NCBI GenBank assembly: GCA_030447725.1
Contig: JAUJOQ010000001.1
Coordinates: 842,823 to 906,822 of the forward strand
Origin: Thermoleophilaceae bacterium
GTDB lineage: Bacteria > Actinomycetota > Thermoleophilia > Solirubrobacterales > Thermoleophilaceae
DNA length: 64,000 nt
Direction: 5' to 3'
Within the stretch, counting starts at the first letter, position 1, and every line of letters starts with the position of its first letter. Made by a program: the position numbers and the translations under genes. The notes below the pieces were generated by a model that was not told where the DNA came from, made no database searches, and saw only the letters and a list, made by a program, of their open reading frames with translations. Of this stretch, positions 1 through 7,790 are shown one piece after another.

Positions 1-1
1 C

Positions 2-493
2 GCCGCCCTCGCGCTGCGCGACCACCCGAAGGTGAACGGCGCCTACCGCGACGGTCATTTCGAGCTCTACCCGCGCGTGAACGTGGGCGTGGCTGTGGCG
101 GCTCAGGACACGCTGGTGGTGCCCGTGATCCGCGACGCCGACGAGAAGGCGCTCGGCGAGATCTCACGCCGGGCACGGCGGCTGATCGACCTGGTGCGAA
201 AAGGCGAGATCACCCCGCCCGACCTGAGCGGCGGCACGTTCACCGTCTCCAACCTGGGGATGTACGGCGTCGAGCGCTTCACGGGCGTGATCAACCCGCC
301 CCAGGCTGCGATCCTCACCGTCGGCGCGCTCGTCAAGAAGCCCGCGGTGGACGACCGCGGCCAGGTGGTGGCCCGCGACTTGATGAACCTGACGATGGTG
401 TGCGACCACCGGATCCTCTACGGCGCCGACGGCGCCGAGTTCCTGGCCATGGTTCGCAAGCTGCTCGAAGAGCCGCTGTCGCTGGCGATGTAG
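2..493 (+). CDS. 2-oxo acid dehydrogenase E2 (dihydrolipoamide acyltransferase), C-terminal part
   Basis: The frame is open at the left edge, so the start and the lipoyl and E1/E3-binding domains lie outside the window; 163 residues are visible. They match the catalytic domain of E2 acyltransferases, which move the acyl group from lipoyl-lysine to CoA in the cytoplasmic complex. The segment 'GGTFTVSNLGMYGVERFT' followed by 'INPPQAAIL' and a terminal 'CDHRILYGADGAEFL' holds the catalytic His of the DHR motif. The substrate (pyruvate, branched-chain or 2-oxoglutarate) cannot be decided from this part. Confidence 0.93.
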   Translation, partial: AALALRDHPKVNGAYRDGHFELYPRVNVGVAVAAQDTLVVPVIRDADEKALGEISRRARRLIDLVRKGEITPPDLSGGTFTVSNLGMYGVERFTGVINPPQAAILTVGALVKKPAVDDRGQVVARDLMNLTMVCDHRILYGADGAEFLAMVRKLLEEPLSLAM

Positions 494-495
494 CC

Positions 496-996
496 GTGCC
501 CGCGCTCGAGGGCGAGCTGGTGACCCTGCGCCCGCTGGAGGCGGGCGACGCTGAAGCCCTGCGCGCGATCTACCGCACCGAGGAGGTGTCGCGCTGGTGG
601 GGCCAGCCCGACGAGGGCTTCCCGCTCACCGACGAGCCCGAGGCGGCACGCTTCACGGTCCTGATCGACGGGCGGGTGGCGGGGATGGTCCAGTACAACG
701 AGGAGCCCGAGCCCGACTACCGATACGCCGAGATCGACATCTTCCTCGACCCGTCCGAGCACGGGCGCGGCGCGGGCACGGACGCTCTGCGGGTGATGTT
801 TCGCCACCTGGTCGAGGACCTCGGCCACCACCGCGTGACGATCGGGACCGCGGTGGAGAACGTGGTGGCGCTGCGCTGCTACGAGAAGGCGGGCTTTCGC
901 CGGATCGGCGTCGCCCAGGCGGCCGGGCGCAACTACGTGACCGGCGAGATGGACGACGAGTGGCTGCTCGAGCGGGTGGTGCTGCCGGCACGGTAG
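496..996 (+). CDS. GNAT-family N-acetyltransferase, AAC(6')-like
   Basis: A 166-residue single-domain GNAT protein. The GTG at 496 follows the E2 stop by two bases and puts the fold-typical 'LVTLRPLEAGDAEAL' near the N terminus. The acetyl-CoA loop is 'HGRGAGTDALR' and the C-terminal part reads 'VENVVALRCYEKAGF', the classic GNAT motif B. The 'WWG' near residue 30 and the general order resemble aminoglycoside 6'-acetyltransferases, but most such chromosomal proteins have unknown substrates, so no resistance role is claimed. It may be translationally coupled to E2. Confidence 0.85.
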   Translation: MPALEGELVTLRPLEAGDAEALRAIYRTEEVSRWWGQPDEGFPLTDEPEAARFTVLIDGRVAGMVQYNEEPEPDYRYAEIDIFLDPSEHGRGAGTDALRVMFRHLVEDLGHHRVTIGTAVENVVALRCYEKAGFRRIGVAQAAGRNYVTGEMDDEWLLERVVLPAR

Positions 997-1081
997 GGCC
1001 GCTGAGGGCGGCGTCGTCGCAGGCTGGGCGGGGCGGCGGGCGTGTCCGTTGCTCGTTGGGCATATCCCTTATCCCGGGGCT

Positions 1082-1705
1082 ATGGTTTTCGGGGTGGATC
1101 CGCTGAGGGTGGTGTTGATTGGCGCCGGGTCGCTGTTGCTGTTGGTGGTTGGCGGTTTCGTGGGTTTGGTTGTGGCTGAGCCCGATCGCTCCGAGCAGGC
1201 GGTGTCGTCGTTTGAGGGTGAGAAGTACGGCTTCTCGTATCCGGAGGGCTGGAAGCGGATCACGGGGGTCGACTTTCCGTTGGCGGAGGCGACGGGGCAG
1301 GATCAGGTGGGCGACACGGTGTTCGGGATCGATCGCGAGAACTGGGTCAGCGTGCATCGCGCGCCGCCGTTGGATGAGGCGGTGCTGGAGGCCAACATCG
1401 ATCAGTTCGTGGACTATCTCGACGGGTTCTGGCCCAAGTTCGTGGGCGCGGTAGAGGGTGGTCAGTTGGTAGTCGATCCGCGGCGGCTGTCGCGCGCTGA
1501 GTTGCCGGGCTATGAGCTGCGGGTGCGCTTTGAGAGCGTCGGCGGGATCTTGGTCGAGCAGCGGATCGTGGGGTTCTTCGAAGGTGAGACGCAGTACATC
1601 TTCAACTGCCAGCATCGCCCGGCGGCGGGGCCGCAGGTGGCGCGCGAGGTCGCGTCGGGGTGCTCGCTGGCGGTCGAATCGTTTCGGCCCGGGCCGGTGA
1701 GCTGA
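1082..1705 (+). CDS. Membrane-anchored PsbP-like protein, first gene of the toxin unit
   Basis: About 207 residues. One N-terminal membrane segment (residues about 8-30, 'VVLIGAGSLLLLVVGGFVGLVV') is followed by an exported domain that starts 'YGFSYPEGWKRI', the pattern of PsbP/DcrB-like beta folds. ATG 1082 is preferred; an upstream TTG at 1049 is also in frame. The stop overlaps the start of the prepilin-leader toxin gene by one base (TGATG), which indicates coupled translation. PsbP/DcrB-fold proteins of the EagR group act as chaperones for hydrophobic N termini of T6SS effectors. A similar adaptor role here is an inference from position and fold only. Confidence 0.7.
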   Translation: MVFGVDPLRVVLIGAGSLLLLVVGGFVGLVVAEPDRSEQAVSSFEGEKYGFSYPEGWKRITGVDFPLAEATGQDQVGDTVFGIDRENWVSVHRAPPLDEAVLEANIDQFVDYLDGFWPKFVGAVEGGQLVVDPRRLSRAELPGYELRVRFESVGGILVEQRIVGFFEGETQYIFNCQHRPAAGPQVAREVASGCSLAVESFRPGPVS

Positions 1706-2850
1706 TGGGCTCGGCCGGCTGCGGGGAGGGCTTGCGCCGGCTGGATGATGAGCGCGGTCAGACCGCCGCGGAGTATCTGGGGCTGATCCTCGTGCTCGCC
1801 GCGCTGCTGGCGGCGATCGCGACGGCGGACATCGGCGCCCAGATACGGGCAGGCGTCGAGGAGCAGGTTTGTCGCACGCTCTCCCCAGGGCCGTGCGGTG
1901 ATCGCGGCGAACGGCAGCGCGCCGACCGAGACGGCAGCGCGGCCGACCGCGCCCGGTCGCGGGCGCGACGCCGGTTGGGTCGCCAGCCCCAGCTCTCTGA
2001 GGCAGCGCTTGACCGTGGCGGTGGCAGCGTCCCCGCCGGGGTCACCTTGCGTGCGGCGACGGCCACGGGCCGCCGTCCGGGCGCGACGACCTGCTTCGCG
2101 AGCGTGGGGGCAGAGTGCGGGCCCTCGCCCGGCGGAGCCGCCTTGCCGGTGCCCGACGAGCCCTCTGACCTCGAGCGCCTGGGCGAGGACGTGCTCGGCT
2201 TTCTCGCAGACGCGCGCTCGGCGCTGACCTACGACGACCCCACCAGAGAGGTCCAAGCCCAGCGAAACCTCGAGCTGCTCGACGATGGGCTCGCGTTCCT
2301 CGAAGAGCTCAACCGCCAAACCGCCTATAGCAACCCGCTGGCAGCAGGCGAGGGATCGAACCTCGGCAACGAGCTGCTCGGCATCTCCGACCTGCGCCGC
2401 GCGATCAAAGCCGCCCAAGAAGGCGACGACGCCGCCGCCGCCCTCTACAGCGCGATGGCCTTCCCCGGCTTCAAGCTGCTCAAGCCGACCAAAGAACTCG
2501 GCGAAGAGCTCGCCAAACGCGGAACAGGCGCCACAAAGGGCGGACGTGCGGCCGACGACGTCCTGCCGACGCCATCAGTTTCGCACCCGAAGCTCCAGAA
2601 TATTGTCAACGACCTCTACAGGGGTACGACGAATCCCCAGAGGGTGGGCAATGGCACGACGATGGATGCCATCCGGCATGAGTTGGCGACTGGCGGGGCT
2701 GTTCATGGTCGCCGACACCTCGAGAAGGGTCAGATCTACGCCAACGGACTCCGGAACTTCCTGCGCCGAAACCCGAATGCCTCGGCTCATGACCGCCGGG
2801 TGGCGCAGAGCCTTTACGACGAGTTGCAAGGCGCGATCGGGGGTCGCTGA
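1705..2850 (+). CDS. Polymorphic toxin with type IV prepilin-like N terminus
   Basis: 381 residues. Residues 14-42 read as a prepilin leader: a charged stretch ends in G18, then Q19-T-A-A-E23 with the Glu at position +5 and a hydrophobic helix after it, as in Flp/TadE-type pilins. The middle (about 60-280) is Pro/Gly/Ala-rich and then helical. The last 90 residues carry the pattern 'GNGTTMDAIRHELATG', then H..KGQ.Y...L..FL..NP.AS..DR, a tip recurrent in polymorphic toxins; its activity is unknown. The stop overlaps the next gene, a likely immunity protein, by one base. Toxin function is inferred from the tip and the gene order. Confidence 0.7.
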   Translation: MGSAGCGEGLRRLDDERGQTAAEYLGLILVLAALLAAIATADIGAQIRAGVEEQVCRTLSPGPCGDRGERQRADRDGSAADRARSRARRRLGRQPQLSEAALDRGGGSVPAGVTLRAATATGRRPGATTCFASVGAECGPSPGGAALPVPDEPSDLERLGEDVLGFLADARSALTYDDPTREVQAQRNLELLDDGLAFLEELNRQTAYSNPLAAGEGSNLGNELLGISDLRRAIKAAQEGDDAAAALYSAMAFPGFKLLKPTKELGEELAKRGTGATKGGRAADDVLPTPSVSHPKLQNIVNDLYRGTTNPQRVGNGTTMDAIRHELATGGAVHGRRHLEKGQIYANGLRNFLRRNPNASAHDRRVAQSLYDELQGAIGGR

Positions 2851-3188
2851 TGCGCGCCGGCGACGTCCAGTTCATCAACGACCTAGTCGAGGAAGCGCCG
2901 ACGCTCCGTCCCCTGCTCCAAGAGCACCTGGAGGACAACTACGACGAGATCCTGCCGCATCTGTTTCTCGCCGACGTTCTCCGTTGGGCTCTCGCCAACC
3001 CGGGTGATGACGCGATCACAACCGTGTTCGGGTACCTCGATCAGGCTTTCCGGTCCGGCGACGACGAGCGCCAAGAACTTATTGCGACAGGGTTTCTCGA
3101 GAATCTGCCTCGGCGTGGCGAGGTCGGCTGGGAAGTGCGCTCGCGGCTCGGTCCGGCGCTGCAGGCGGAAGCCGAGAACGTGTCGTGA
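2850..3188 (+). CDS. Probable immunity protein (DUF7674-like)
   Basis: 112 residues, soluble and acidic. The segment 'LLQEHLEDNYDEILPHLFLADVLRWA' is split by no gap and resembles the DUF7674 group, often found behind toxin tips. It starts in a TGATG overlap with the prepilin-leader toxin, the usual spacing for a toxin/immunity pair. Its expected job is to bind and neutralise the tip of the 1705-2850 protein in the cytoplasm. This pair looks intact, unlike most toxins downstream. Confidence 0.7.
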   Translation: MRAGDVQFINDLVEEAPTLRPLLQEHLEDNYDEILPHLFLADVLRWALANPGDDAITTVFGYLDQAFRSGDDERQELIATGFLENLPRRGEVGWEVRSRLGPALQAEAENVS

Positions 3189-3191
3189 CCG

Positions 3192-3542
3192 GTGCGCTCG
3201 GCTCGTCGTCTCGGTGCTGAGGCCGATCGCCGGGCGCGCGGCGGTCGCCACGCGCTCATCGTCGGAGGGTTCTTGGGCGGCGGTCTGACCCCGGCTACGG
3301 CGATGAACTCGCTCAGCGCCCACGAGTACGACTGCGCTCCTGCGCCTACGACCTTCGCCGCCAACACGCGCACCGGTGGCCATGAGCCGAGCGGCGACGT
3401 GCGATCGTCGATGTCCGGTCGAATCAGCGCCGCAAAGGCAGGACGACCCGAGTGTCTCGGACTGACCGGCTTTCGCTGGGAGCGTCCGGTATGGCAGCCG
3501 CCCGGGTCCCCTCGGGCCTCGAGCGAACCCGCGACCAAGTGA
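3192..3542 (+). pseudogene. Leader fragment joined to the C-terminal piece of an Imm11-like immunity gene
   Basis: An open frame of 116 codons with mixed content. Its first third has a hydrophobic stretch ('ALIVGGFLGGGLTPATA') that may be the remains of an export leader. Its end contains 'GLTGFRWERPVWQPPGS', nearly identical to the C terminus of the Imm11-like protein at 8363-8959. The DNA at 3461-3510 matches 8886-8935 with only a few changes. The frame is therefore a fusion of fragments and unlikely to encode a working protein. Confidence 0.5.
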
Positions 3543-3585
3543 GTAGGGGGGAACTCCCCCTTAAGGGCGCCGTGAGGTCTTGATC

Positions 3586-3803
3586 CTCGGCCGCGACGCC
3601 AATCGGTGTGCGGCGCTGCAGTGCCGTGACATCCATGATCTCGACCGTTTCGAGCCGCTCGACGGCTCGCCGATGGCCCACGCCTGGGAGCCGGTGCGGA
3701 TGTTCTGGGAGACCGAGGACGGCGCCTATCCGAAGAGTGATTTCGCCAGAGCGGGCGGCGCACCGGCATTCAACGGTCGCGCGCTGGACGCGCTCTCAGA
3801 TTC
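3586..3803 (+). pseudogene. N-terminal fragment of an Imm11-like immunity gene
   Basis: About 215 bases match 8398-8615, the 5' part of the intact Imm11-like gene, at DNA level (shared 'ALQCRDI', 'DLDRFEP', 'MFWETEDG', 'SDFARAGGAPAFNGR'). The match stops at 'gctctcaga' and the frame runs into a different toxin tip. The matching C-terminal piece lies upstream at 3461-3510, so the two halves are in reversed order, as after a nested recombination. Confidence 0.7.
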
Positions 3804-4065
3804 AGGAGGTCGCAGACTCGGTCAGGGACGGACAGATCATCGCTGGCGGTCAAAGGGGTCTTGCGGAGCAACCCATCCGCACGCCGGCGGGATCCTGTCC
3901 GGTCGTCGGCCAGACATTCTCGTTCGACGTCCTGATGGCTCGCTCTACGGGATCAACGTGGGCCTCCGCAGTCGGCGCACGGGGGCCCCGATCAAGCGCG
4001 AGGCGGAAGCGATCAACGACCTGGAGGGCGCGGGCATCGAAATGCACTTCGTGCCTTACAAGTGA
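3798..4065 (+). pseudogene. Frameshifted toxin tip (nuclease-like C terminus)
   Basis: Two frames together make one tip. The first reads 'SQIQEVADSVRDGQIIAGG' and 'LAEQPIRTPAG'; near 3890 the coherent reading moves to the frame 'RRPDILVRRPDGSLYGINVG' and ends 'INDLEGAGIEMHFVPYK'. This ending resembles restriction-nuclease-like tips of polymorphic toxins. No start or leader is attached. It directly precedes the putative immunity gene at 4080, so the pair survives with a broken toxin. Confidence 0.55.
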
Positions 4066-4079
4066 CGGCGGGTGCTCTG

Positions 4080-4619
4080 ATGCCGAAGGTTCAGATTCAA
4101 TTCCACGCGGATCCTCGTGAGGCCGTGTCGCTTGCGCTCAGGTGGGCCCGCGAGCATGACCTCAGGATCGTCCTTGAGCAGTTCTTCCCCGCCTACCGCG
4201 CAATTGAAGTTCCGGAGGGGGAGCCGCCGGCCAGGGTGGAGGAACTCTCGAGGATCGACCGGGTGGCCTTGTGTCGAGCCGCACCCGATTTGACGGCCAC
4301 TACAGCCCACGAATTCGTTTCGAGGAATCCAGGCAGCCTCTTTCGATCCATCGGGCCACGTGATGAGGAGGGGCTGCGTGAGTCGGCTCTCGGCGGAGTC
4401 ACCGAGGAACAGGAAACCCTTCGCATCTGGCGCGAGCTGATCCGCAACGCGAAGTCGGCGATGCACATGGGAGCGACCGTCCGGAATCCCGAGTCGAACG
4501 ACGAGGAGCGCTTACCCAAGCACCTGCACACGCCCGGAGCACACGAACTTGCCGCGAGCGGGGTGCGCATCCTCTCAGCCGCTGGCTGGAATGAGTTCAA
4601 GTTCGACGACTGCGCGTAG
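4080..4619 (+). CDS. Putative immunity protein of unrecognised family
   Basis: 179 residues from ATG 4080; a GTG at 4062 that overlaps the upstream stop is an alternative start. I recognise no family. The protein is soluble, without membrane segments, and has an N-terminal acidic/helical part ('ALRWAREHDLRIVLEQFF'). Position right after a toxin tip is the only basis for the immunity call. It is open and intact although its toxin is frameshifted. Confidence 0.5.
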   Translation: MPKVQIQFHADPREAVSLALRWAREHDLRIVLEQFFPAYRAIEVPEGEPPARVEELSRIDRVALCRAAPDLTATTAHEFVSRNPGSLFRSIGPRDEEGLRESALGGVTEEQETLRIWRELIRNAKSAMHMGATVRNPESNDEERLPKHLHTPGAHELAASGVRILSAAGWNEFKFDDCA

Positions 4620-4657
4620 ACGGGCGTGTCATTAGACGGTTCGCCACGCGCTCCATC

Positions 4658-4933
4658 ATGATCGGACCGCGAGCGTCGCTGACCTGGATGATCCTGTGGC
4701 CGCTCGCATTCGCGCTAATCGCCGTTCCGGTCGGCGTCGCGCGCGCCGGTGATCTGTTGACTCCTCGCCGGCGCCACATGGAGGCCTAGGAGCGCTTATG
4801 TCTACGACGCGCCGCCTACGGCTACGACCGCCGCGACACGCGTGCCCGTGGCGGAGTGCGCATCCGAGTAGTGACGGATGGCGAGGACATCATCACCGCC
4901 TATCCGACCAATCTGCCGGGCAACCCACGGTGA
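4658..4933 (+). pseudogene. Leader peptide and toxin tip separated by one in-frame stop
   Basis: ATG 4658 opens a 43-codon frame with a clear export-type sequence ('MILWPLAFALIAVPVGVARA'). It ends at TAG 4787-4789. The same frame then continues to 4933 with a toxin-like ending, 'GGVRIRVVTDGEDIITAYPT', of the kind seen in CdiA/RNase-type tips. One amber codon therefore separates a leader from a tip, and the long middle of a normal toxin is absent. The frame is followed closely by the remains of an immunity gene. Confidence 0.45.
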
Positions 4934-4944
4934 CAGGTGTCGAG

Positions 4945-5231
4945 ATGACCTACGACTACGACGGCATCGAACGACGGCTGAGAGCGATGAGCGCCTAGTC
5001 CGTCAGCTCGTTCCCGATCTAGCTGAGTGGTTCGACGAGTACCTCGATGTGGGTGAGTACGGGTTGGCAGTCGAGGTCGTGGCGGAAAGACTCGGACCCG
5101 GGATGCCGCGCCAGCTCACATCGGAGCTGGCTGCGGGCTTGTTGGACGAAGCGAAACTCATGCAGCTGCCCGACGAGACGCGCGAGCCGCTCGAGGCCCT
5201 CACCCTCGGCGAGCCGCCGGGCTCGACATGA
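4945..5231 (+). pseudogene. Frameshifted immunity gene of the CdiA-like tip
   Basis: ATG 4945 starts 'MTYDYDGIERRLRAM' but hits a stop near 4998. In another frame the text continues 'DERLVRQLVPDLAEWF' and runs to the stop at 5229-5231 through 'YGLAVEVVAERLG'. Joined near 4990 the two give about 95 residues with the look of a small acidic immunity protein. A sequencing error of one base would also explain it. Confidence 0.5.
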
Positions 5232-5404
5232 ACGCACGCGTAGTAGTGGCGTTCCTGCTCGCAGTTCTCTGTGGGCTCACAAGTGCCTGTCCTCGCTGCG
5301 GCCGTCTCGCTCGCATACGCTCACGCCGAGGCCGTGCGTGCCCCGCCTGGAGCCGACAGCACCGCTACTGCAACTACGACCTCAGCGGGGAACCCGCGCA
5401 ATAG
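5228..5404 (+). CDS. Short leader-like ORF with cysteines, remnant of a secreted protein
   Basis: 58 codons. The ATG overlaps the stop of the preceding immunity gene (ATGA). The N terminus 'VVVAFLLAVLCGLTSA' is a typical signal peptide, followed by 'CPRCG' and two more cysteines. It may be the leader of a lost toxin, as with the leaders at 4658 and 7787, or a tiny secreted peptide. From 5405 to 5555 I see no convincing reading frame. Confidence 0.35.
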   Translation: MNARVVVAFLLAVLCGLTSACPRCGRLARIRSRRGRACPAWSRQHRYCNYDLSGEPAQ

Positions 5405-5555
5405 CGCAAGCGGCGCCGAGCGCGGAGTCGCTCGCGGCGCCTGGGCGCCGACGTGGTCTAGAGCGCCCAGACGTGCCGCAAAGGCAGGAACCGGTGCGGC
5501 GCGGCCCGACACCCACGCTCAACGCCAGCAGCCCCTCCTTCGCGGCACCGGCTAG

Positions 5556-5744
5556 CTCGCCCAGCGCCTCCGCACACGCGGCGGCAGATCGGTCGTCGCA
5601 GTCGCGGCCTGCGCCAACCGGTACGTTCTCCTTCACGGTGGTTCCTCCTTAGATCTTTGGCGGATCATCCCGCACGCTGCCAGCGGCAACAGACGGGCGG
5701 AGGGACCGCCGTCTACAAAGTTATACGACATCACAGACCCGTGA
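5556..5744 (+). pseudogene. Toxin-tip remnant before the Imm8-like gene
   Basis: An open stretch without a start codon, preceded by a stop at 5553-5555. It reads '...ANRYVLLHGGSSLDLWRI' and ends 'STKLYDITDP'. Its stop overlaps the GTG start of the Imm8-like gene by four bases (GTGA), the arrangement expected for a toxin tip and its immunity gene. I could not name the tip family. Confidence 0.35.
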
Positions 5745-6100
5745 CGATCCCGGAGATTCGATACTTCCACAGCCCGGATATCGATGACCTCGAACGGCAC
5801 GTGCCGGCTGATCCCAGTCATTTCTCCTTCCTTTTGTCGATGCTCGTTGGACCCAAGGACGAGGAAGGCGAGGAAGCGTTTGAAATGGTCGTGTCCACTC
5901 CATCCTGGCTCACTGACCGCTATTTCCCCGATGAGGTCGTCTCGGGCTCTGACCGACTGATCGTTTTCGACTACGACTGGAATCGGATCGAGGCCTATCT
6001 CCGCAAGAGAGTCTCCGCCTGTACCGGTGGCGACTGGCATGAGGTCGCGAGCAAGATCGGCAGGTTCGCTCGGTGGGAGTTCCAGGACTACGAGCCGTGA
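5741..6100 (+). CDS. Immunity protein, Imm8-like
   Basis: 119 residues from GTG 5741, chosen because it makes the protein begin 'TIPEIRYFHSPDIDDL', the usual start of this group; a TTG at 5657 is in frame but would add an atypical extension. The core 'FSFLLSMLVGPKDEEGEEAF' and 'TPSWL' fit Imm8. It should neutralise a toxin tip, but only a remnant of that toxin is left upstream. Confidence 0.75.
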   Translation: MTIPEIRYFHSPDIDDLERHVPADPSHFSFLLSMLVGPKDEEGEEAFEMVVSTPSWLTDRYFPDEVVSGSDRLIVFDYDWNRIEAYLRKRVSACTGGDWHEVASKIGRFARWEFQDYEP

Positions 6101-6149
6101 GGCCTGCCGTTACGAACCTGGTTCTGGAGAGCTCGGTCAGAGTCCCGGT

Positions 6150-6530
6150 GTGACGTTAGGCTGGCTGGCACCCCTGTCGTTGGTCGCCTCGACGACGCTC
6201 GCCGGGTGGGTGGGCGTCGCCATTTCAGTCCAGGTACCGCATGCGGTGTCGGCGCCGCTCAAGGTCGGCGGTCGAACGGTCGATGTCCTCGCGGGCGGGG
6301 CCCGAAATCTCGGTCCAAGTCAGCGCGCGCTCGCCAAGCCGGGTGAAGTTCTCGCCCGCGCGCCAGGCGAACACGCAGAGATCACCACCCTCCGCGCAGC
6401 GATGGAGCGAAAGCTAAAGCCGCGCGCAATCGCCGCGACCCGTGACTTCTGTCCTGCATGTCGGACCGCGCTGGAAGGAAGTGCCGCAACGATCCTGGAT
6501 CCCAGAACGGCCGTGTGGGGTCGACGCTGA
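6150..6530 (+). pseudogene. Deaminase-type toxin tip with a short hydrophobic N terminus
   Basis: From GTG 6150 the frame encodes 126 residues. The first 35 are hydrophobic ('TLGWLAPLSLVASTTLAGWV'), then the C-terminal half has 'HAEITTL' and 'FCPACRTALEGS', the HAE plus CxxC zinc signature of the cytidine-deaminase superfamily as used in YwqJ-like toxins. It ends 'ILDPRTAVW'. The middle of a full toxin is missing, so this may be an orphan tip or a small leader-tip protein. The stop overlaps the next immunity gene by one base. Confidence 0.6.
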
Positions 6531-7123
6531 TGCCGGAGTTCGACGAGGGCCACCTTCGCGAGCAGCTCGAAGGGCTTACAGACAACGGCCGTGCGGCTTT
6601 CGCCGCCGCCTGCGTCGAGCGAATGCTTCATCGTCGGAGAGACGGTGCGGCTGACGCCTCATCGGAGGCGAAAACGATGCTCGAGCGGCTTTGGCGTCAT
6701 CTCCTCGGAGACCGAGCGCCACCAGAGGAACTCGCCGAACTTGGCCGGCGAGCAGAGGAGCTCGTCCCCGACGATGCGGGCGCCGAAGAGTGGACGCCTG
6801 AGGCTGCCCTGTCCGAGAACGCACTCACAGGGTTGCCCTACGCACTGCAAACGGCAGCCAGTGGTGGTGCGCAGGCCGCTGTCTGGTGCGCGCGGCAGGC
6901 GATCGAAGCGATCGATCTGCACGTGTCCCAGCGCTTGGCGGTTCGGGCCTATGACCCATCAACGGAACGAGCCATTGCCGCGGACCCGCTGATGAAGGCA
7001 GAGATCCTCCGGCAGGCGGCTGACGTGCAAGAGCTTAGGCGGCTCGATGGTCGAGGCTCCCGAGCCATCTCTGCGATCCGCGAGAGGGCGCGGAAAGATG
7101 CGGCGGTCTTTCTCGGCAACTAG
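6530..7123 (+). CDS. Probable immunity protein, DUF416-like
   Basis: 197 residues starting in a TGATG overlap with the deaminase tip. The N-terminal part '...DNGRAAFAAACVERML' and the helical body with 'TMLERLWRHLLG' resemble DUF416-type proteins, which are found as immunity partners of deaminase and nuclease toxins. An all-helical soluble protein, intact. The pairing with the deaminase tip is inferred from the overlap. Confidence 0.65.
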   Translation: MPEFDEGHLREQLEGLTDNGRAAFAAACVERMLHRRRDGAADASSEAKTMLERLWRHLLGDRAPPEELAELGRRAEELVPDDAGAEEWTPEAALSENALTGLPYALQTAASGGAQAAVWCARQAIEAIDLHVSQRLAVRAYDPSTERAIAADPLMKAEILRQAADVQELRRLDGRGSRAISAIRERARKDAAVFLGN

Positions 7124-7125
7124 AC

Positions 7126-7358
7126 GTATGGCTTCTCGCACTTCTGCTCGCCGCGACCGCCGCTGTCGGGTTCATCGCCTCGACCGTGGCAGGCACAACG
7201 GCGCACGCAGGGAGGGCGGCGAGGCGGTCTGAGAGGCCGTGGTCTTCGACGTGCAGGGCCGGCGGGGGATGTCGTCGAAGACGGGTGGTCGAGGCTGATG
7301 TCAAGGGCTTGGGCGAGGCGGGCGACGGCATCGCCCAACGGCTTCAAAAGGACTTACC
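7126..7358 (+). pseudogene. Signal-peptide remnant of a lost toxin
   Basis: Right after the DUF416-like gene a frame without a usable start reads 'VWLLALLLAATAAVGFIA' and 'STVAGTTAHA', a typical signal peptide with a cleavage site. Beyond about 7240 the frame becomes Arg-rich and no longer looks coding. It seems to be the leader of the toxin once paired with the following Imm1-like gene. Confidence 0.35.
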
Positions 7359-7790
7359 GTGGCCTTCCCGACTGACGCGCGTGCTGAGTGGTCGGTGGAC
7401 CACGGCTCGAGTGACCCTCGGTTGGAGCAGGCGCCCGTGCCCGACGCCGACGAGCTGGAGCGGCTGCTTGACCGGCTGAGCGCAGAGGCGGCGGCCACGC
7501 AGCCGTTCGTCGTCGAGTTCGCCACTTCGGCGGGGGCACGGCTGGGCGTCGGGCTGGGAGCGTCGGCGGGCAGCGTCTTGTCGTTCAACCAGTCCGACGA
7601 TCCGCCCTACTACGTGAGCGCTGGTCGGCCCGAGTCGGCTGACGACAACGATGTTGGCTTCTACTACCAGGGGCACTGGAGCGAATTCCCAGAGGAGGCG
7701 CTCGTGCCCGTAGAGCTTGCCCGCAAGGCGGTGGAGCAGTTCCTAGCTACTGGCGAACGACCCGAAGCTGTTGATTGGGAGGAGGTGTGA
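7359..7790 (+). CDS. Immunity protein, Imm1-like
   Basis: 143 residues from GTG 7359. The order 'DELERLLDRLSAEAAAT', 'GARLGVGLGASAGSVLSF', 'VGFYYQGHWSEFPEEALVPV' and a C-terminal 'FLATGERPEAVDWEEV' is that of Imm1 proteins, which protect against deaminase and other tips. It is complete. The last codon and stop overlap the start of the next leader (GTGA at 7787). Confidence 0.8.
   Translation: MAFPTDARAEWSVDHGSSDPRLEQAPVPDADELERLLDRLSAEAAATQPFVVEFATSAGARLGVGLGASAGSVLSFNQSDDPPYYVSAGRPESADDNDVGFYYQGHWSEFPEEALVPVELARKAVEQFLATGERPEAVDWEEV

Noticed and set aside
496-996. Calling the GNAT gene an aminoglycoside resistance gene
   Set aside because: Similarity to AAC(6') enzymes is visible but the fold is widely used; no resistance context is present.
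4945-5231. Programmed frameshift in the small immunity gene
   Set aside because: No slippery heptamer or downstream structure is evident near 4990; decay in a region full of broken genes is simpler.
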